From assembly GCA_964405265.1 (NCBI GenBank), contig CAYONC010000010.1, positions 1 to 60,730 on the forward strand: a stretch of DNA of 60,730 bases, read 5' to 3'. The notes under the pieces were generated by a model. It was not told the DNA's origin, did no database searches, and saw only the letters and a list, made by a program, of their open reading frames with translations. A program made the translations under genes and the position numbers. Position 1 is the first letter of the stretch, and each line of letters begins with the position of its first letter. Shown in pieces: positions 41,168-50,485 of this stretch. The DNA comes from Eshraghiella sp964405265. GTDB taxonomy: Bacteria; Bacillota; Clostridia; Lachnospirales; Lachnospiraceae.

Positions 41168-44100
41168 CTACTTAAAATATGCAACTCCCGACTCAAATAT
41201 CTTAAGGTCCTGTTCTCCGTATATATTAACCGCAACGGATTCTCCTCTTCTCTCGGCATGTGCCATCTTTCCGAATATTCTTCCGTCAGGACTTGTAATT
41301 CCTTCAATTGACATATATGAACCGTTTACATTCCATTCTTCGTCCATTGTAGGATTACCGTCAAGGTCAACATACTGTGTTGCAACCATTCCTTCTGCAA
41401 AAAGCCTGTCAATCCACTCTTTACCGGCAACAAACCTTCCTTCTCCGTGTGATGCAGGGCTGCAGTATATACCGCCCGTTTCAGCTCCGGCAAGCCATGG
41501 CGACTTATTGGAAACGACCTTCGTATATACCATTTTGGAAATATGTCTTCCTATGGTATTCATCGTCAGAGTCGGCGAATCCTTGCTCTGCTCCGTAATT
41601 TTTCCGTATGGAACAAGGCCCAGCTTTATAAGGGCCTGGAAACCGTTGCATATGCCGAGTGCAAGCCCGTCTCTCTCATTGAGGAGTCTGTCAACCGCTT
41701 CTTTTATTTTGGCATTTCTGAATGCCGTGGCAAAAAACTTTGCGGAACCGTCCGGTTCATCTCCTGCCGAGAAGCCTCCCGGGAACATAATTATCTGTGC
41801 TTCATTAATTGACTTTTCAAATATTTCAACCGAATCCCTGATATCATCAGCCGTAAGATTCTTAAACACTTTTGTAATTACATTTGCCCCTGCTCTCTCA
41901 AACGCCCTTGTACTGTCATATTCACAGTTCGTACCAGGGAATACCGGTATGAATACCGTAGGCTTTGCCGTCTTATTTTTACATATGTGTACTTCAGATG
42001 TATTATACAGAGGTGTGTCTAACTTCTCACCGCCTGCTGCCGATACTGACGGAAATACTTTTTCTAAAGGCTTTTTCCATGTGTTAAGTGCCTCATGTAT
42101 GTCAATCCTGACGTCTCCGTACATAAATGCCCCTTCTGAGGTTACTTCACCGACCGTCCTGAATTTTCCTTCCATACATTCAATTTTATCCGCACTTACT
42201 TCTGCGATTATGCATCCGTATTCCGGTGCGAATAATTCCGAAGCCGTCACGGCGTTTTTATATATTTCCGCACCGAGCATGTTTCCAAATGACATTTTGC
42301 TTACTGCCGGAACAATTCCCTTTGCATCAAGCACATATGCACTGATGATGGCTTTATTCCTTATTCCTGCGGCTACGCTCTCATACATTGCCTTAACCTG
42401 TTCATATACCGGAACGTCATATTCATCTTTTTCTATTTCAAAAAGAACAATTTTATTACCGACGTTCTTAAATTCCGGTGTAATGATATCGCCGGCAGAA
42501 GCCGTGTCAACTGCAAATGATACAAGAGTATTAGGAACATCCAAATCGTTAAATGATCCGGACATACTGTCCTTACCTCCGATTGACGGAAGTGAAAAGC
42601 CCATCTGTGCCTCAAATGCACCTAAAAGTGCTTTCACCGGTTCGCCCCACCTTGAGGCATCTTCCGTCATTCTTCTGAAATATTCCTGATATGTGAATCT
42701 TATTTTCCTGTAATCTCCTCCTGCTGCCACTATTTTGGACATTGATTCAATTACGGCATATATGGCTCCGTGATATGCACTCCATGATGAGAGATACGGG
42801 TCATATCCGTAGCTCATCATTGTAACCATATCTGTCTTTCCTTTAAGAACCGGAAGCTTTGCAACCATCGTCTGGACTTCGGTAAGCTGGTATTTTCCGC
42901 CATACGGCATAAATACGGAGCCTGCTCCGATTGAACCGTCAAACATTTCCACAAGTCCCTTCTGAGAGCATACGTTAAGGTCTGAAAGCGTATCAAGCCA
43001 TTCTTTCCTGACATCAGTTACATTTTTTCCGTTCATCGGACTGTCTTCACGTGACGGAATCTCAACATATACATCTGTTTCCTGATGTGCACCGTTTGTA
43101 TCAAGAAATGCCCTGCTTAAATTAACGATTTCCCGTCCTCTCCATTCAAGGATAAGCCTCTTTTCTTCCGTAACAACGGCAACCTCCGTTGCCTCCAGGT
43201 TCTCTTCTGCCGCATACTTCAAAAATTCCTTTACATTGGAAGGGTCAATTACGACTGCCATTCTCTCCTGGGATTCTGAAATTGCAAGCTCGGTTCCATC
43301 AAGGCCCGCATACTTCTTAGGTACCTTATCCAGATTAACCCTGAGTCCGTCAGCTAACTCACCTATTGCCACTGACACTCCGCCGGCTCCGAAATCGTTA
43401 CATTTTTTAATAAGAACGGATACTTCAGGACGTCTGAAAAGTCTCTGAATCTTTCTTTCGGTAGGTGCATTTCCTTTCTGAACTTCTGCTCCGCAGGTAT
43501 CGATTGATGTCTCCGTATGAGCTTTTGACGAACCTGTGGCTCCTCCGCATCCGTCACGTCCGGTTCTTCCGCCTAAAAGAATGATTATATCTCCCGGATC
43601 TGATGTTTCACGGATTACGTCTTTCTTAGGTGCCGCACCCATTACCGCACCTATCTCCATTCGCTTTGCCGCATATCCCGGATGGTATATCTCCTTGACA
43701 TATCCGGTTGCAAGTCCTATCTGATTACCGTATGAGCTGTATCCGTGTGCAGCTTCACGCACGATTTTTTTCTGCGGAAGCTTGCCTGCCATGGTCTTAT
43801 CCATTGACACCGTAGGATCAGCAGCACCGGTAACTCGCATTGCCTGATATACATATGTACGTCCTGAAAGAGGGTCCCTGATTGCTCCTCCGAGACAGGT
43901 TGCCGCACCTCCGAACGGTTCGATTTCCGTTGGATGATTATGTGTCTCATTCTTAAAATTAATCAGCCATTCTTCTGTTACCCCGTCAATTTCAACAGGC
44001 ACGACAATACTGCAGGCATTTATCTCGTCAGATACCTCCATATCCTGAAGCTTACCTTCTTTTTTAAGCTTCTTCATAGCCATAAGTGCAATATCCATGA

Positions 44101-44923
44101 GGCATACGAATTTATCGCTGCGTCCTGCATATACATCTTCAAATGTTTTTTTATAATTATCAAAAGCCCTGCTTACAGGCACTTTGTAATCGCCTTCTCC
44201 AAAAGTTACATTTTTAAGCTCCGTTGAAAACGTCGTATGACGGCAGTGGTCTGACCAGTATGTATCCAGAACACGTATTTCAGTCATTGACGGATTGCGG
44301 TTTTCTTCATTTTCAAAATAATTTCTGATATGAAGAAAATCCCTGAATGTCATTGCAAGTCCAAGTGAATCATACAGCTTCTTCAGTGCCTCCTCATCCA
44401 TGGTTATGAAATCATCAAACACTTTTACATTCTCAGGCTCAGGAAATACCGTAACAAGGGTATCAGGCTTCTCCATGGATGCTTCCCTTGAGTCTACGGG
44501 ATTGATACAGAAATTTCTGATTCTGTCAAATTCCTCATCCGAAAGATTTCCCTCCAGTACATAAACCGTTGCGGTTCTGATAACGGGATTTTCATCCTCA
44601 TTAAGCAGTCTTACACACTGAACGGCACTGTCTGCCCTCTGGTCAAACTGTCCCGGCAGATATTCCACCGCAAATACATGTTCACCTTCATTATGTATAT
44701 AATCCTCTTCATATACATAATCCACCGGCGGCTCTGAAAAAACCGTAACAAGTGCTTTTCTGTATGTCTCATCCGTGATGTTTTCAATATCGTATCTTAT
44801 CAGCACCCTGACATTAATGTCGGCACGGATATTAAGATAACTGCTGATTTCCTCTTTCAATTCTTTCGCCTTAACTGCAAAATCAGGCATTTTTTCGGAA
44901 TAAACTCTGACTACCTTGCTCAT
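41168..44923 (-). CDS. purL: Phosphoribosylformylglycinamidine synthase, single-chain type
   Basis: Fourth step of purine synthesis: FGAR to FGAM with ATP and glutamine. 1251 residues with all domains in one chain: a PurS-like N-terminus (about 1-140), two AIRS-type ATPase halves (NETHNHPTEIEPFGGAATCLGGAIRD shortened to ETHNHPTEIEPFGG; GVGGKDSMSGSF-like IGGKDSMSGSF), and a C-terminal class I glutaminase with the nucleophile in LALGICNGFQAL and the opening FPGTNCEYDS. Many Firmicutes instead use separate PurS, PurQ and PurL; the fused form occurs in Clostridia. No other pur gene or purine riboswitch is adjacent. Confidence 0.96.
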   Translation of the reverse strand: MSKVVRVYSEKMPDFAVKAKELKEEISSYLNIRADINVRVLIRYDIENITDETYRKALVTVFSEPPVDYVYEEDYIHNEGEHVFAVEYLPGQFDQRADSAVQCVRLLNEDENPVIRTATVYVLEGNLSDEEFDRIRNFCINPVDSREASMEKPDTLVTVFPEPENVKVFDDFITMDEEALKKLYDSLGLAMTFRDFLHIRNYFENEENRNPSMTEIRVLDTYWSDHCRHTTFSTELKNVTFGEGDYKVPVSRAFDNYKKTFEDVYAGRSDKFVCLMDIALMAMKKLKKEGKLQDMEVSDEINACSIVVPVEIDGVTEEWLINFKNETHNHPTEIEPFGGAATCLGGAIRDPLSGRTYVYQAMRVTGAADPTVSMDKTMAGKLPQKKIVREAAHGYSSYGNQIGLATGYVKEIYHPGYAAKRMEIGAVMGAAPKKDVIRETSDPGDIIILLGGRTGRDGCGGATGSSKAHTETSIDTCGAEVQKGNAPTERKIQRLFRRPEVSVLIKKCNDFGAGGVSVAIGELADGLRVNLDKVPKKYAGLDGTELAISESQERMAVVIDPSNVKEFLKYAAEENLEATEVAVVTEEKRLILEWRGREIVNLSRAFLDTNGAHQETDVYVEIPSREDSPMNGKNVTDVRKEWLDTLSDLNVCSQKGLVEMFDGSIGAGSVFMPYGGKYQLTEVQTMVAKLPVLKGKTDMVTMMSYGYDPYLSSWSAYHGAIYAVIESMSKIVAAGGDYRKIRFTYQEYFRRMTEDASRWGEPVKALLGAFEAQMGFSLPSIGGKDSMSGSFNDLDVPNTLVSFAVDTASAGDIITPEFKNVGNKIVLFEIEKDEYDVPVYEQVKAMYESVAAGIRNKAIISAYVLDAKGIVPAVSKMSFGNMLGAEIYKNAVTASELFAPEYGCIIAEVSADKIECMEGKFRTVGEVTSEGAFMYGDVRIDIHEALNTWKKPLEKVFPSVSAAGGEKLDTPLYNTSEVHICKNKTAKPTVFIPVFPGTNCEYDSTRAFERAGANVITKVFKNLTADDIRDSVEIFEKSINEAQIIMFPGGFSAGDEPDGSAKFFATAFRNAKIKEAVDRLLNERDGLALGICNGFQALIKLGLVPYGKITEQSKDSPTLTMNTIGRHISKMVYTKVVSNKSPWLAGAETGGIYCSPASHGEGRFVAGKEWIDRLFAEGMVATQYVDLDGNPTMDEEWNVNGSYMSIEGITSPDGRIFGKMAHAERRGESVAVNIYGEQDLKIFESGVAYFK

Positions 44924-44946
44924 TTTAATCTCCTTATGGTAAAAAA

Positions 44947-45882
44947 TTATTCATGTAATCTGCGGATTACTTTGCTGACAACCGCATCTTCCATTACGGT
45001 TGGTGCCGTATGCATAAAAAAGACAAGTCCCTCCGTAGGGGATATAATCTGGCTCTTAACGGTTCCTTCATAAGGATCCGTTACCTCTCCTATTACCGTT
45101 CCGCGGTATACCGGTTCTCCCGGTTCAATAAGTCTCTTATACAGACCCGCCGTTTCGGCTTTTATGGAGGTCAGATCATCTTCATTTATCACTTCCGCAA
45201 TATAGCCGCTGTGATTATTGTATTTTATGATTCCCATTCTTGTAAGAAATCTTAAAATTGATGCCACTGCCTGTCTTGCGGAGACATCATCTATATAATC
45301 TGTACAGTGGGTATATATTGAAAATGCATTTGTTCCGCCCATCTGCCAGTTATAATTAAGTGTTGTTGTATCCATAGGCTTCGGTTTCCTGATGACAACG
45401 TAAGGAAGTCCGAAAAGATTTGCGAGGCTCGGATTCTGAAATCCGGTTTCCATCATTCTCACATGAGGAACAAATTTTCCCGGCATATAAAAGCTCGTAA
45501 GCTGTATTCCATAGTTAAAACCTCTTATTGCTTCCATTATTTCAGAAGCAATCTGCTGCGTTGTGTCTCCGTTGGGAAGTCCCGGAAATCTTCTGTTAAG
45601 ATCGGAATCATCAAGCGGCCAGAATCTCCTGTCTATATTGGTTGCATACTGGTTCATGCACGGTATTACAAGTATTTCCTTGCCTGCCGCTATCTGACCG
45701 TGTTCCTCAAGCTTCTTCAGTTCCTTAATCAGCTGTGAACATATATACGTCTGCTGGTATTCATTGCCGCGGAGCGAGCCTGCTATGCATGCCGCACGTT
45801 CCCCCCTGCCGAATCTGAAGCCTGTTATCTTAAAGTCTTCACGGTATATTCCTTCAAGTGAATATAATGTCTCCTTAATCAC
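44947..45882 (-). CDS. AspA/AstE-like (M14) protein lacking zinc histidines
   Basis: Paralogue of the next-upstream gene with the succinylglutamate desuccinylase/aspartoacylase fold: DLNRRFPG (94-101) and a C-terminal beta-barrel (EPGEPVYRGTVIGEV). The zinc site is broken: the first motif, expected as GTHGNE, reads GSLRGNE, with R38 in place of His though E41 remains; the second histidine is T129 in IQLTSFY. A non-catalytic partner or binding protein is more likely than an amidohydrolase. The start is GTG at 45880-45882 (311 residues), 8 nt after GGAGG; it overlaps the upstream gene by 8 bp. purL follows 23 bp later. Confidence 0.82.
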   Translation of the reverse strand: MIKETLYSLEGIYREDFKITGFRFGRGERAACIAGSLRGNEYQQTYICSQLIKELKKLEEHGQIAAGKEILVIPCMNQYATNIDRRFWPLDDSDLNRRFPGLPNGDTTQQIASEIMEAIRGFNYGIQLTSFYMPGKFVPHVRMMETGFQNPSLANLFGLPYVVIRKPKPMDTTTLNYNWQMGGTNAFSIYTHCTDYIDDVSARQAVASILRFLTRMGIIKYNNHSGYIAEVINEDDLTSIKAETAGLYKRLIEPGEPVYRGTVIGEVTDPYEGTVKSQIISPTEGLVFFMHTAPTVMEDAVVSKVIRRLHE

Positions 45883-46837
45883 GGTCTTCACCTCCCGTTT
45901 CCCATTCACATCTGCATATACGTGCAAGTATTGCACCCTTATATACAACAGGATGTTCTCTTATGGTAAACAGAAGTCCGTCCTTGGGAGCTTCTATCTC
46001 TTCCAGCACTTCACCTGTAAGGGGTTTGACGATTCTGCCTATCGGAGTTCCTTTTTTTACATACGAACCCGGTATGTCATGACTCTTAATAAACAGTCCG
46101 GAGCGTTCTGCGTGGATTGCAGATACATCACCCTTGGCAGCCACAACCGGTTTTCTAACCTCTTTCACCTCACCGAGCCATATTCCAAGCTCCTTCATGA
46201 CCCTGAATATGCCATGCAGGGTCTGTTCCGCATAATCCGCAGTTATTGCCGAGCCCACACCCATTTCAACCACGAGCGACGGAACATTAAACATATTAAG
46301 ACAGTTGGCAAGTGACGATTCAAGATATGCTGCTGAGGACAATGCCCATATGATATCCGCATTCATCAGCTTGGCATAAGGCAGCAGCGAATCAAAATTT
46401 TCAGGATTCATTCTTACCTGCGGAAGCTCCCTTATGAAAATATTGGACGAATGTACGTCAATACACATATCACTTCCTATAATGTCATGGATGATTCTGT
46501 ATGCCACATGCTCTGCCATTGCTCCGGAATTATTGCCCGGAAATACCCTGTTCATGTCAAGGTCATTCATCGGAATTCCACGGCTTCCCGTATCAATTCC
46601 CAGAGGATTAATGGACGGATACACGTCAACAATCCCTGCCAGATTATCCTGCTCCGATTTAAGCATTTCAATCAGTCTGTAGCATACGTACTGTCCGTTA
46701 AGCTCATCTCCGTGAGTACCGGTAACAATGGATATTCTCTTGGTATACTTATTAACTTCCTTAGGCATAATCCGGTTCTTTTTCAGAACAAGTCTCTCTT
46801 CTACCGGCATCTGCAGCGAAACAATTTCTTCTATCAT
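45875..46837 (-). CDS. AspA/AstE-like (M14) zinc amidohydrolase or deacylase
   Basis: Succinylglutamate desuccinylase/aspartoacylase family member of 320 residues with intact zinc ligands: H42 and E45 in GTHGDELNG, H129 in CIDVHSSN. DLDMNRVFPG binds the substrate carboxylate, and the C-terminal barrel (GSYVKKGTPIGRIVKPLTGEV) is normal. Family members remove acyl groups from amino acids; the actual substrate is unknown. It heads a unit with its degenerate paralogue, purL and lepB. AAAGGA is the RBS, and a TATAAT box at 46874-46879 may be its promoter. Confidence 0.85.
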   Translation of the reverse strand: MIEEIVSLQMPVEERLVLKKNRIMPKEVNKYTKRISIVTGTHGDELNGQYVCYRLIEMLKSEQDNLAGIVDVYPSINPLGIDTGSRGIPMNDLDMNRVFPGNNSGAMAEHVAYRIIHDIIGSDMCIDVHSSNIFIRELPQVRMNPENFDSLLPYAKLMNADIIWALSSAAYLESSLANCLNMFNVPSLVVEMGVGSAITADYAEQTLHGIFRVMKELGIWLGEVKEVRKPVVAAKGDVSAIHAERSGLFIKSHDIPGSYVKKGTPIGRIVKPLTGEVLEEIEAPKDGLLFTIREHPVVYKGAILARICRCEWETGGEDRD

Positions 46838-46873
46838 AATGTCAATCCTTTATCTGAAGACACTCTCCGGAAT

Positions 46874-46879
46874 ATTATA
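46874..46879 (-). promoter_or_regulatory. Possible -10 box of the AspA-AspA-purL-lepB unit
   Basis: TATAAT on the minus strand, 37 bp before the ATG. No good -35 at 16-18 bp, so this is tentative. Confidence 0.4.
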
Positions 46880-46932
46880 AAACATATTATCATAAAAATC
46901 CAGTATTTCTTCCTGTCAGCTGTATGCAGCTT

Positions 46933-46974
46933 AAAAAGCTGCCGCTTCATGATTATTTTCATGAATACGGCAGC
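46933..46974 (-). terminator. Terminator of the DUF6273 gene
   Basis: Minus strand: stem built of GCTGCCG/CGGCAGC and TTCATGA/TCATGAA blocks (46938-46974, with a small internal bulge) followed by five T residues (46933-46937). Together with the possible -10 box it accounts for the 153-bp gap. Confidence 0.85.
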
Positions 46975-46990
46975 CGTATGCGTCATTTTG

Positions 46991-48208
46991 TCACTGTGTG
47001 CTGACGGTTATTACCGTTCTCACTCCGATTTTATCATTGGTAGCAAGCTCTCCTCCGGCTGAAATTGTTCCGTCATAATTTACATATACATATGATTTAT
47101 TATTGCTTCCATTTGATGATGTCCACCATTTTCCCCTTCCCTCTTCATCCGTAAATACGCCTTTTGCCATGGCATATTCGGTTGCATGGGCAATTCTTCT
47201 TTCCTGCTCTTCATCACGCAGCCCGTACTGACTGTTTACCAGACTTCTGCATGACAGAATTACGACATAATCTTCTGAGTCACTTCCATTAAACGTACTG
47301 TAAAAATAGTTTTCCGGTCTGGTAACAAGCGTTTTTCTTATCAGTGCGTGTTCTTCATCCGTAAATGCAATACTGCTGTACACGGTATTAAGCCATGTTC
47401 TTAAATGACTGACATCCCATGATGAATCCGTCATGTTCTCCATAAACGGTTCACCGTCAAGTATGGAATCCGTCATGAGAATACAGCTGTCATCACCGCT
47501 TACAAGTATTTCCCATTTTATGGGACTGAATGTAAAAAAGCCGTTTCCTGCCTCAGCATACCTCTTCCCATATATACAGGCGGTTCCGTTTTCATCAAAT
47601 TTAAAATTCCTCACGTACTCAGGAACATCTTCATCTGCAATTCTGTCCTGCGGATATTCACCGAAATACATATATCCTTCTCCGGCTGAATAAGGCTTTT
47701 CTTCCGGTACCGTTATACTTCCGTCCGAGATAAGTTCTTCATATCTTCCCGGATATTCCTTCCCTGCCATGACAATAAGCCTGTATGCAGCATCATTATC
47801 ATTCATTTCCATATAAGCTTCAAGCAGTGAATCATATGCCCCTGCTCTCATGCCGTCGGTATTCTCTCCGGCTTCGGTTGCATCAAGAACTTCATACAGC
47901 ATTGACAGCTGTTTTCCGGTATCTTCCTGCCTGCCATACACATCGGCTAATTTTGACATTACTTCAACACTTCCGTTAAGTGCATACGCCTTTTCATATT
48001 CCTGTGCAGCCCTGACGTATTCACCTGCAGCATATGCTTCGCTGCCCTTCTCCATCAGTTCTTCGTATGTATCCACATGTTCCGTGGTTTCGGATTTAGA
48101 TTTTCCGCCATTAATTATAAAAACGGATATCACTGCCGCCGCTATCAGGATACATAATGCCGCAATTACAATATATTGTATCTTTATGATATTTTTCTTT
48201 TCTTCCAA
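46991..48208 (-). CDS. TPR-containing membrane protein with C-terminal DUF6273 domain
   Basis: One N-terminal membrane segment (about 10-33), then two to three TPR-like repeats (about 45-140: EKGSEAYAAGEYVRAAQEYEKAYALNG), then a DUF6273 domain with its hallmarks YMYFGEYPQD, SPIKWEILV, LRTWLNTVYSSIAF and WWTSSNGSNNKSYVYVNYDG. Such domains are common in Lachnospiraceae surface proteins and resemble formylglycine-generating/lectin-type folds; the role is unknown. The start is TTG at 48206-48208 (405 residues), 9 nt after GGAGG at 48218-48222; the longer ATG frame would place the RBS inside the gene. Confidence 0.82.
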   Translation of the reverse strand: MEEKKNIIKIQYIVIAALCILIAAAVISVFIINGGKSKSETTEHVDTYEELMEKGSEAYAAGEYVRAAQEYEKAYALNGSVEVMSKLADVYGRQEDTGKQLSMLYEVLDATEAGENTDGMRAGAYDSLLEAYMEMNDNDAAYRLIVMAGKEYPGRYEELISDGSITVPEEKPYSAGEGYMYFGEYPQDRIADEDVPEYVRNFKFDENGTACIYGKRYAEAGNGFFTFSPIKWEILVSGDDSCILMTDSILDGEPFMENMTDSSWDVSHLRTWLNTVYSSIAFTDEEHALIRKTLVTRPENYFYSTFNGSDSEDYVVILSCRSLVNSQYGLRDEEQERRIAHATEYAMAKGVFTDEEGRGKWWTSSNGSNNKSYVYVNYDGTISAGGELATNDKIGVRTVITVSTQ

Positions 48209-48235
48209 TGTACCGTGCCTCCAAAACATATGGTA

Positions 48236-48264
48236 ATTCTATTTCTTTTTTTCTTCTTAGTCAA
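48236..48264 (-). promoter_or_regulatory. Promoter of the DUF6273 gene
   Basis: Minus strand: -35 TTGACT (48259-48264), 17-bp spacer, -10 TAGAAT (48236-48241). Back-to-back with the SDR promoter. Confidence 0.72.
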
Positions 48265-48271
48265 TATATTT

Positions 48272-48300
48272 TTGACACATTCGTTTTTTGGAATTATAAT
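48272..48300 (+). promoter_or_regulatory. Promoter of the SDR-unknown-photoproduct lyase operon
   Basis: Full vegetative consensus: TTGACA (48272-48277), 17-bp spacer, TATAAT (48295-48300), 23 bp before the SDR start. This suggests expression in growing cells by the main sigma factor, not only in the forespore. Confidence 0.88.
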
Positions 48301-48323
48301 CATGGAATGAAGGAGACAGCAAT

Positions 48324-49010
48324 ATGAAAGTACTTATTACAGGAACATCTTCAGGAATCGGGAAAGCAACGGCTCTCCTTCTTATACGCAGCGGACACGA
48401 GGTATACGGTATAAGCAGGACTCCGTCAGGAATTGACTCGCCTTATTTTCACGAATATACGGCTGATCTTACTGTCCCGTCAGAGCTTCTGCGTATTACG
48501 GACGGACCGTGTACGGAAATTGATTTTGACGTACTGATTAATAATGCAGGCTGCGGATATTACGGACTTCATGAAAATATACAGCCTTCCGCAATACATG
48601 AAATGGTTGTATTAAACCTTGAAGTCCCAATGGTTTTATGCGGTGCACTGATGAAAACCCTTAAGAAGAATTCAGGAAGAATTATTAATATCTCAAGTGT
48701 TACGGCAAAACAGCACAGTCCGCACGGTGCAGCCTATGGTGCCACCAAGGCCGGACTTACGGGATTTTCAGCAAGCCTTTTTGATGAAGTAAGAAAGCAT
48801 GGAGTCAAGGTAACTGCCATACATCCTGAAATGACGGCAACAGGTCTGTATCGCAATGCTGATTTTGAAGCATATACCGAGGACGGTTATTATCTCTCTC
48901 CGGAGGATGTGGCTGATGCAATACTGTATGTCATAAATTCCCCGGCTTCACTTACCGTTAATGACATAACACTTAACCCGCAATATCACCGTATCCGGAG
49001 GAAACAATAA
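48324..49010 (+). CDS. Short-chain dehydrogenase/reductase
   Basis: Classical SDR of 228 residues: NAD(P) loop TGTSSGIG (residues 6-13), NNAG, catalytic Ser in INISSVTA and the YGATK pair (Tyr/Lys). VYGISRT with an Arg at the end of the second strand suggests NADP. The substrate is not predictable. It heads an operon with an unknown protein (1 bp gap) and a spore photoproduct lyase. RBS AAGGAGA, 9 nt before the ATG. Confidence 0.9.
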   Translation: MKVLITGTSSGIGKATALLLIRSGHEVYGISRTPSGIDSPYFHEYTADLTVPSELLRITDGPCTEIDFDVLINNAGCGYYGLHENIQPSAIHEMVVLNLEVPMVLCGALMKTLKKNSGRIINISSVTAKQHSPHGAAYGATKAGLTGFSASLFDEVRKHGVKVTAIHPEMTATGLYRNADFEAYTEDGYYLSPEDVADAILYVINSPASLTVNDITLNPQYHRIRRKQ

Positions 49011-49011
49011 A

Positions 49012-49506
49012 ATGAACCATTATACGCATATATTTCCGGCAGGGCATACCGTCATATTCAACAAAATATCTGACCCGCGTACGGGTGCGGTCTGCTATCC
49101 GGATATTCTTATAAGACATAATTTTCAGGAAGCAGAGGTATCAGATGAAGCATTATACTCCGTTGCTGCAGCGGCCATTGCCGAATATGGAACAAGCCAC
49201 GTGCTTATTGCAGCCGCCTCTTCCGAAGAAGACCGGAAATATCTTATTAATGCAATGGCAGAGCTTCATGCCGGGCATAACGCACATATATTTGACAGGG
49301 CTCTTTATGATGATATGTGCCGGAATCTTATGCTGACCGACAGCATGAAGACGGATTTTCTCAGACTGCTGACATATTATTCGGAAACCGGAGGCAGCAT
49401 GTCTGATTTACTGTGTCCTTTCATTAACGAATATGATTTTCCGGTAAAGAATAAAAAAGAAGGTAAACAGATATATGAAATCATCAGAAACTCGGTTCTT
49501 GGCTGA
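49012..49506 (+). CDS. Uncharacterised protein in the photoproduct lyase operon
   Basis: I do not recognise this protein. 164 residues, soluble, no membrane segment or signal. It starts MNHYTHIFPAGHTVIFNKIS, has an alternating helix/strand middle (VAAAAIAEYGTSHVLIAAASS) and an acidic-basic tail. No metal or nucleotide motif stands out. It has its own GGAGG 9 nt upstream, begins 1 bp after the SDR stop, and overlaps the lyase gene by 32 bp, so it is clearly a real gene of this operon. A partner or substrate-handling role for either neighbour is only a guess. Confidence 0.7.
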   Translation: MNHYTHIFPAGHTVIFNKISDPRTGAVCYPDILIRHNFQEAEVSDEALYSVAAAAIAEYGTSHVLIAAASSEEDRKYLINAMAELHAGHNAHIFDRALYDDMCRNLMLTDSMKTDFLRLLTYYSETGGSMSDLLCPFINEYDFPVKNKKEGKQIYEIIRNSVLG

Positions 49507-50485
49507 CGCTTTTTCCCACATATATGTGGAGGAGCAGGCATTTTCTTACGAAATCACGGACAGAATACTTAATAAATTCTCCAATTCACATATCATTTCC
49601 ATTAAGCATTATAAAGATGTCTTTAACCGTGGGAATCAGGATTTTATGCTCCAGAAAAGCAGCCAGGCGCTCATACTTGCCGTAAACAACGGTGAACTTA
49701 TATATCCGGGTGCCAGAGTATGTCAGAGCTTTGGCAATGAATATTTCTATTACACTCCGGAAATTATGAACTGCATATATGACTGTGAATACTGCTATCT
49801 TCAGGGAATGTATCCGTCAAGTAATCTTGTTATATTTGTCAATATTGATGACTATTTTAAAAAAATCAGTGAAATTTTAAAGCAGCATCCGGCATATGTC
49901 TGCATATCATACGATACCGATATTCCCGCCCTTGAAGGTATAACGGGAATTGCAGAAAAATGGATTGATTTTACCCGTAAAAATAATAATCTTACGATAG
50001 AAATCCGCACAAAATCAGCATATATGCTTCATGTCTCCGACTCTTCATCCAATGACCGTGTAATCTATGCATGGACACTGTCTCCCGAAGAAATAATATC
50101 CGCATATGAACATAAAACCCCGTCTCTTTCCTCAAGGCTTAAAGCCGTCCGTGCGGCAGCAGAGGCCGGTTACAGGGTGCGTCTGTGTTTTGACCCTTTA
50201 ATATACGTTAAAAACTACCGCATGATATATTCTGCCTTTTTTCATGATGTATTTGCCTCGGTAAATTCAGAGCTAATACAGGACGTAAGTCTCGGTCTGT
50301 TCAGGATACCAGCAGGATACATGAAACAAATGAGAAAAAAAAGAACCTGTGCGATAACGGCATATCCGTATACGACAACCGGCGGCGTATGCTCATATGA
50401 TGAAAAAAAATCCGGCGAAATGCTTGCTTTCGCCGAATCTGAACTCAAAAAATATATTGATTCATCAAAAATATATACCGTTTAG
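49475..50485 (+). CDS. splB: Spore photoproduct lyase family radical SAM protein
   Basis: Repairs the spore-specific UV lesion 5-thyminyl-5,6-dihydrothymine in germinating spores. The radical SAM cluster is C100, C104, C107 in CIYDCEYCYLQGMY, the SplB-type CX3CX2C with its following Tyr-Leu. VCISYDTDIPALEG corresponds to the SplB region CTSDIVG that holds the conserved H-atom-donating Cys. 336 residues, as expected. The SplA regulator of Bacillus is absent. Its stop overlaps the convergent CDF gene by 4 bp. Confidence 0.9.
   Translation: MKSSETRFLADAFSHIYVEEQAFSYEITDRILNKFSNSHIISIKHYKDVFNRGNQDFMLQKSSQALILAVNNGELIYPGARVCQSFGNEYFYYTPEIMNCIYDCEYCYLQGMYPSSNLVIFVNIDDYFKKISEILKQHPAYVCISYDTDIPALEGITGIAEKWIDFTRKNNNLTIEIRTKSAYMLHVSDSSSNDRVIYAWTLSPEEIISAYEHKTPSLSSRLKAVRAAAEAGYRVRLCFDPLIYVKNYRMIYSAFFHDVFASVNSELIQDVSLGLFRIPAGYMKQMRKKRTCAITAYPYTTTGGVCSYDEKKSGEMLAFAESELKKYIDSSKIYTV

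Noticed and set aside
41508..42689. Open frame of 393 codons on the plus strand, antisense to purL
   Set aside because: It lies wholly inside purL, whose protein is unmistakable; the translation is Ser/Ala-rich low-complexity with no RBS, as expected for the reverse frame of a coding gene.
44924..44946. Purine riboswitch or PUR box before purL
   Set aside because: purL follows the AspA-like gene by 23 bp; the gap holds only the RBS.
44947..45882. Calling the histidine-less AspA-like gene a pseudogene
   Set aside because: The frame is intact over 311 codons, the fold motifs remain and it is tightly coupled to its neighbours, so a non-catalytic protein fits better.
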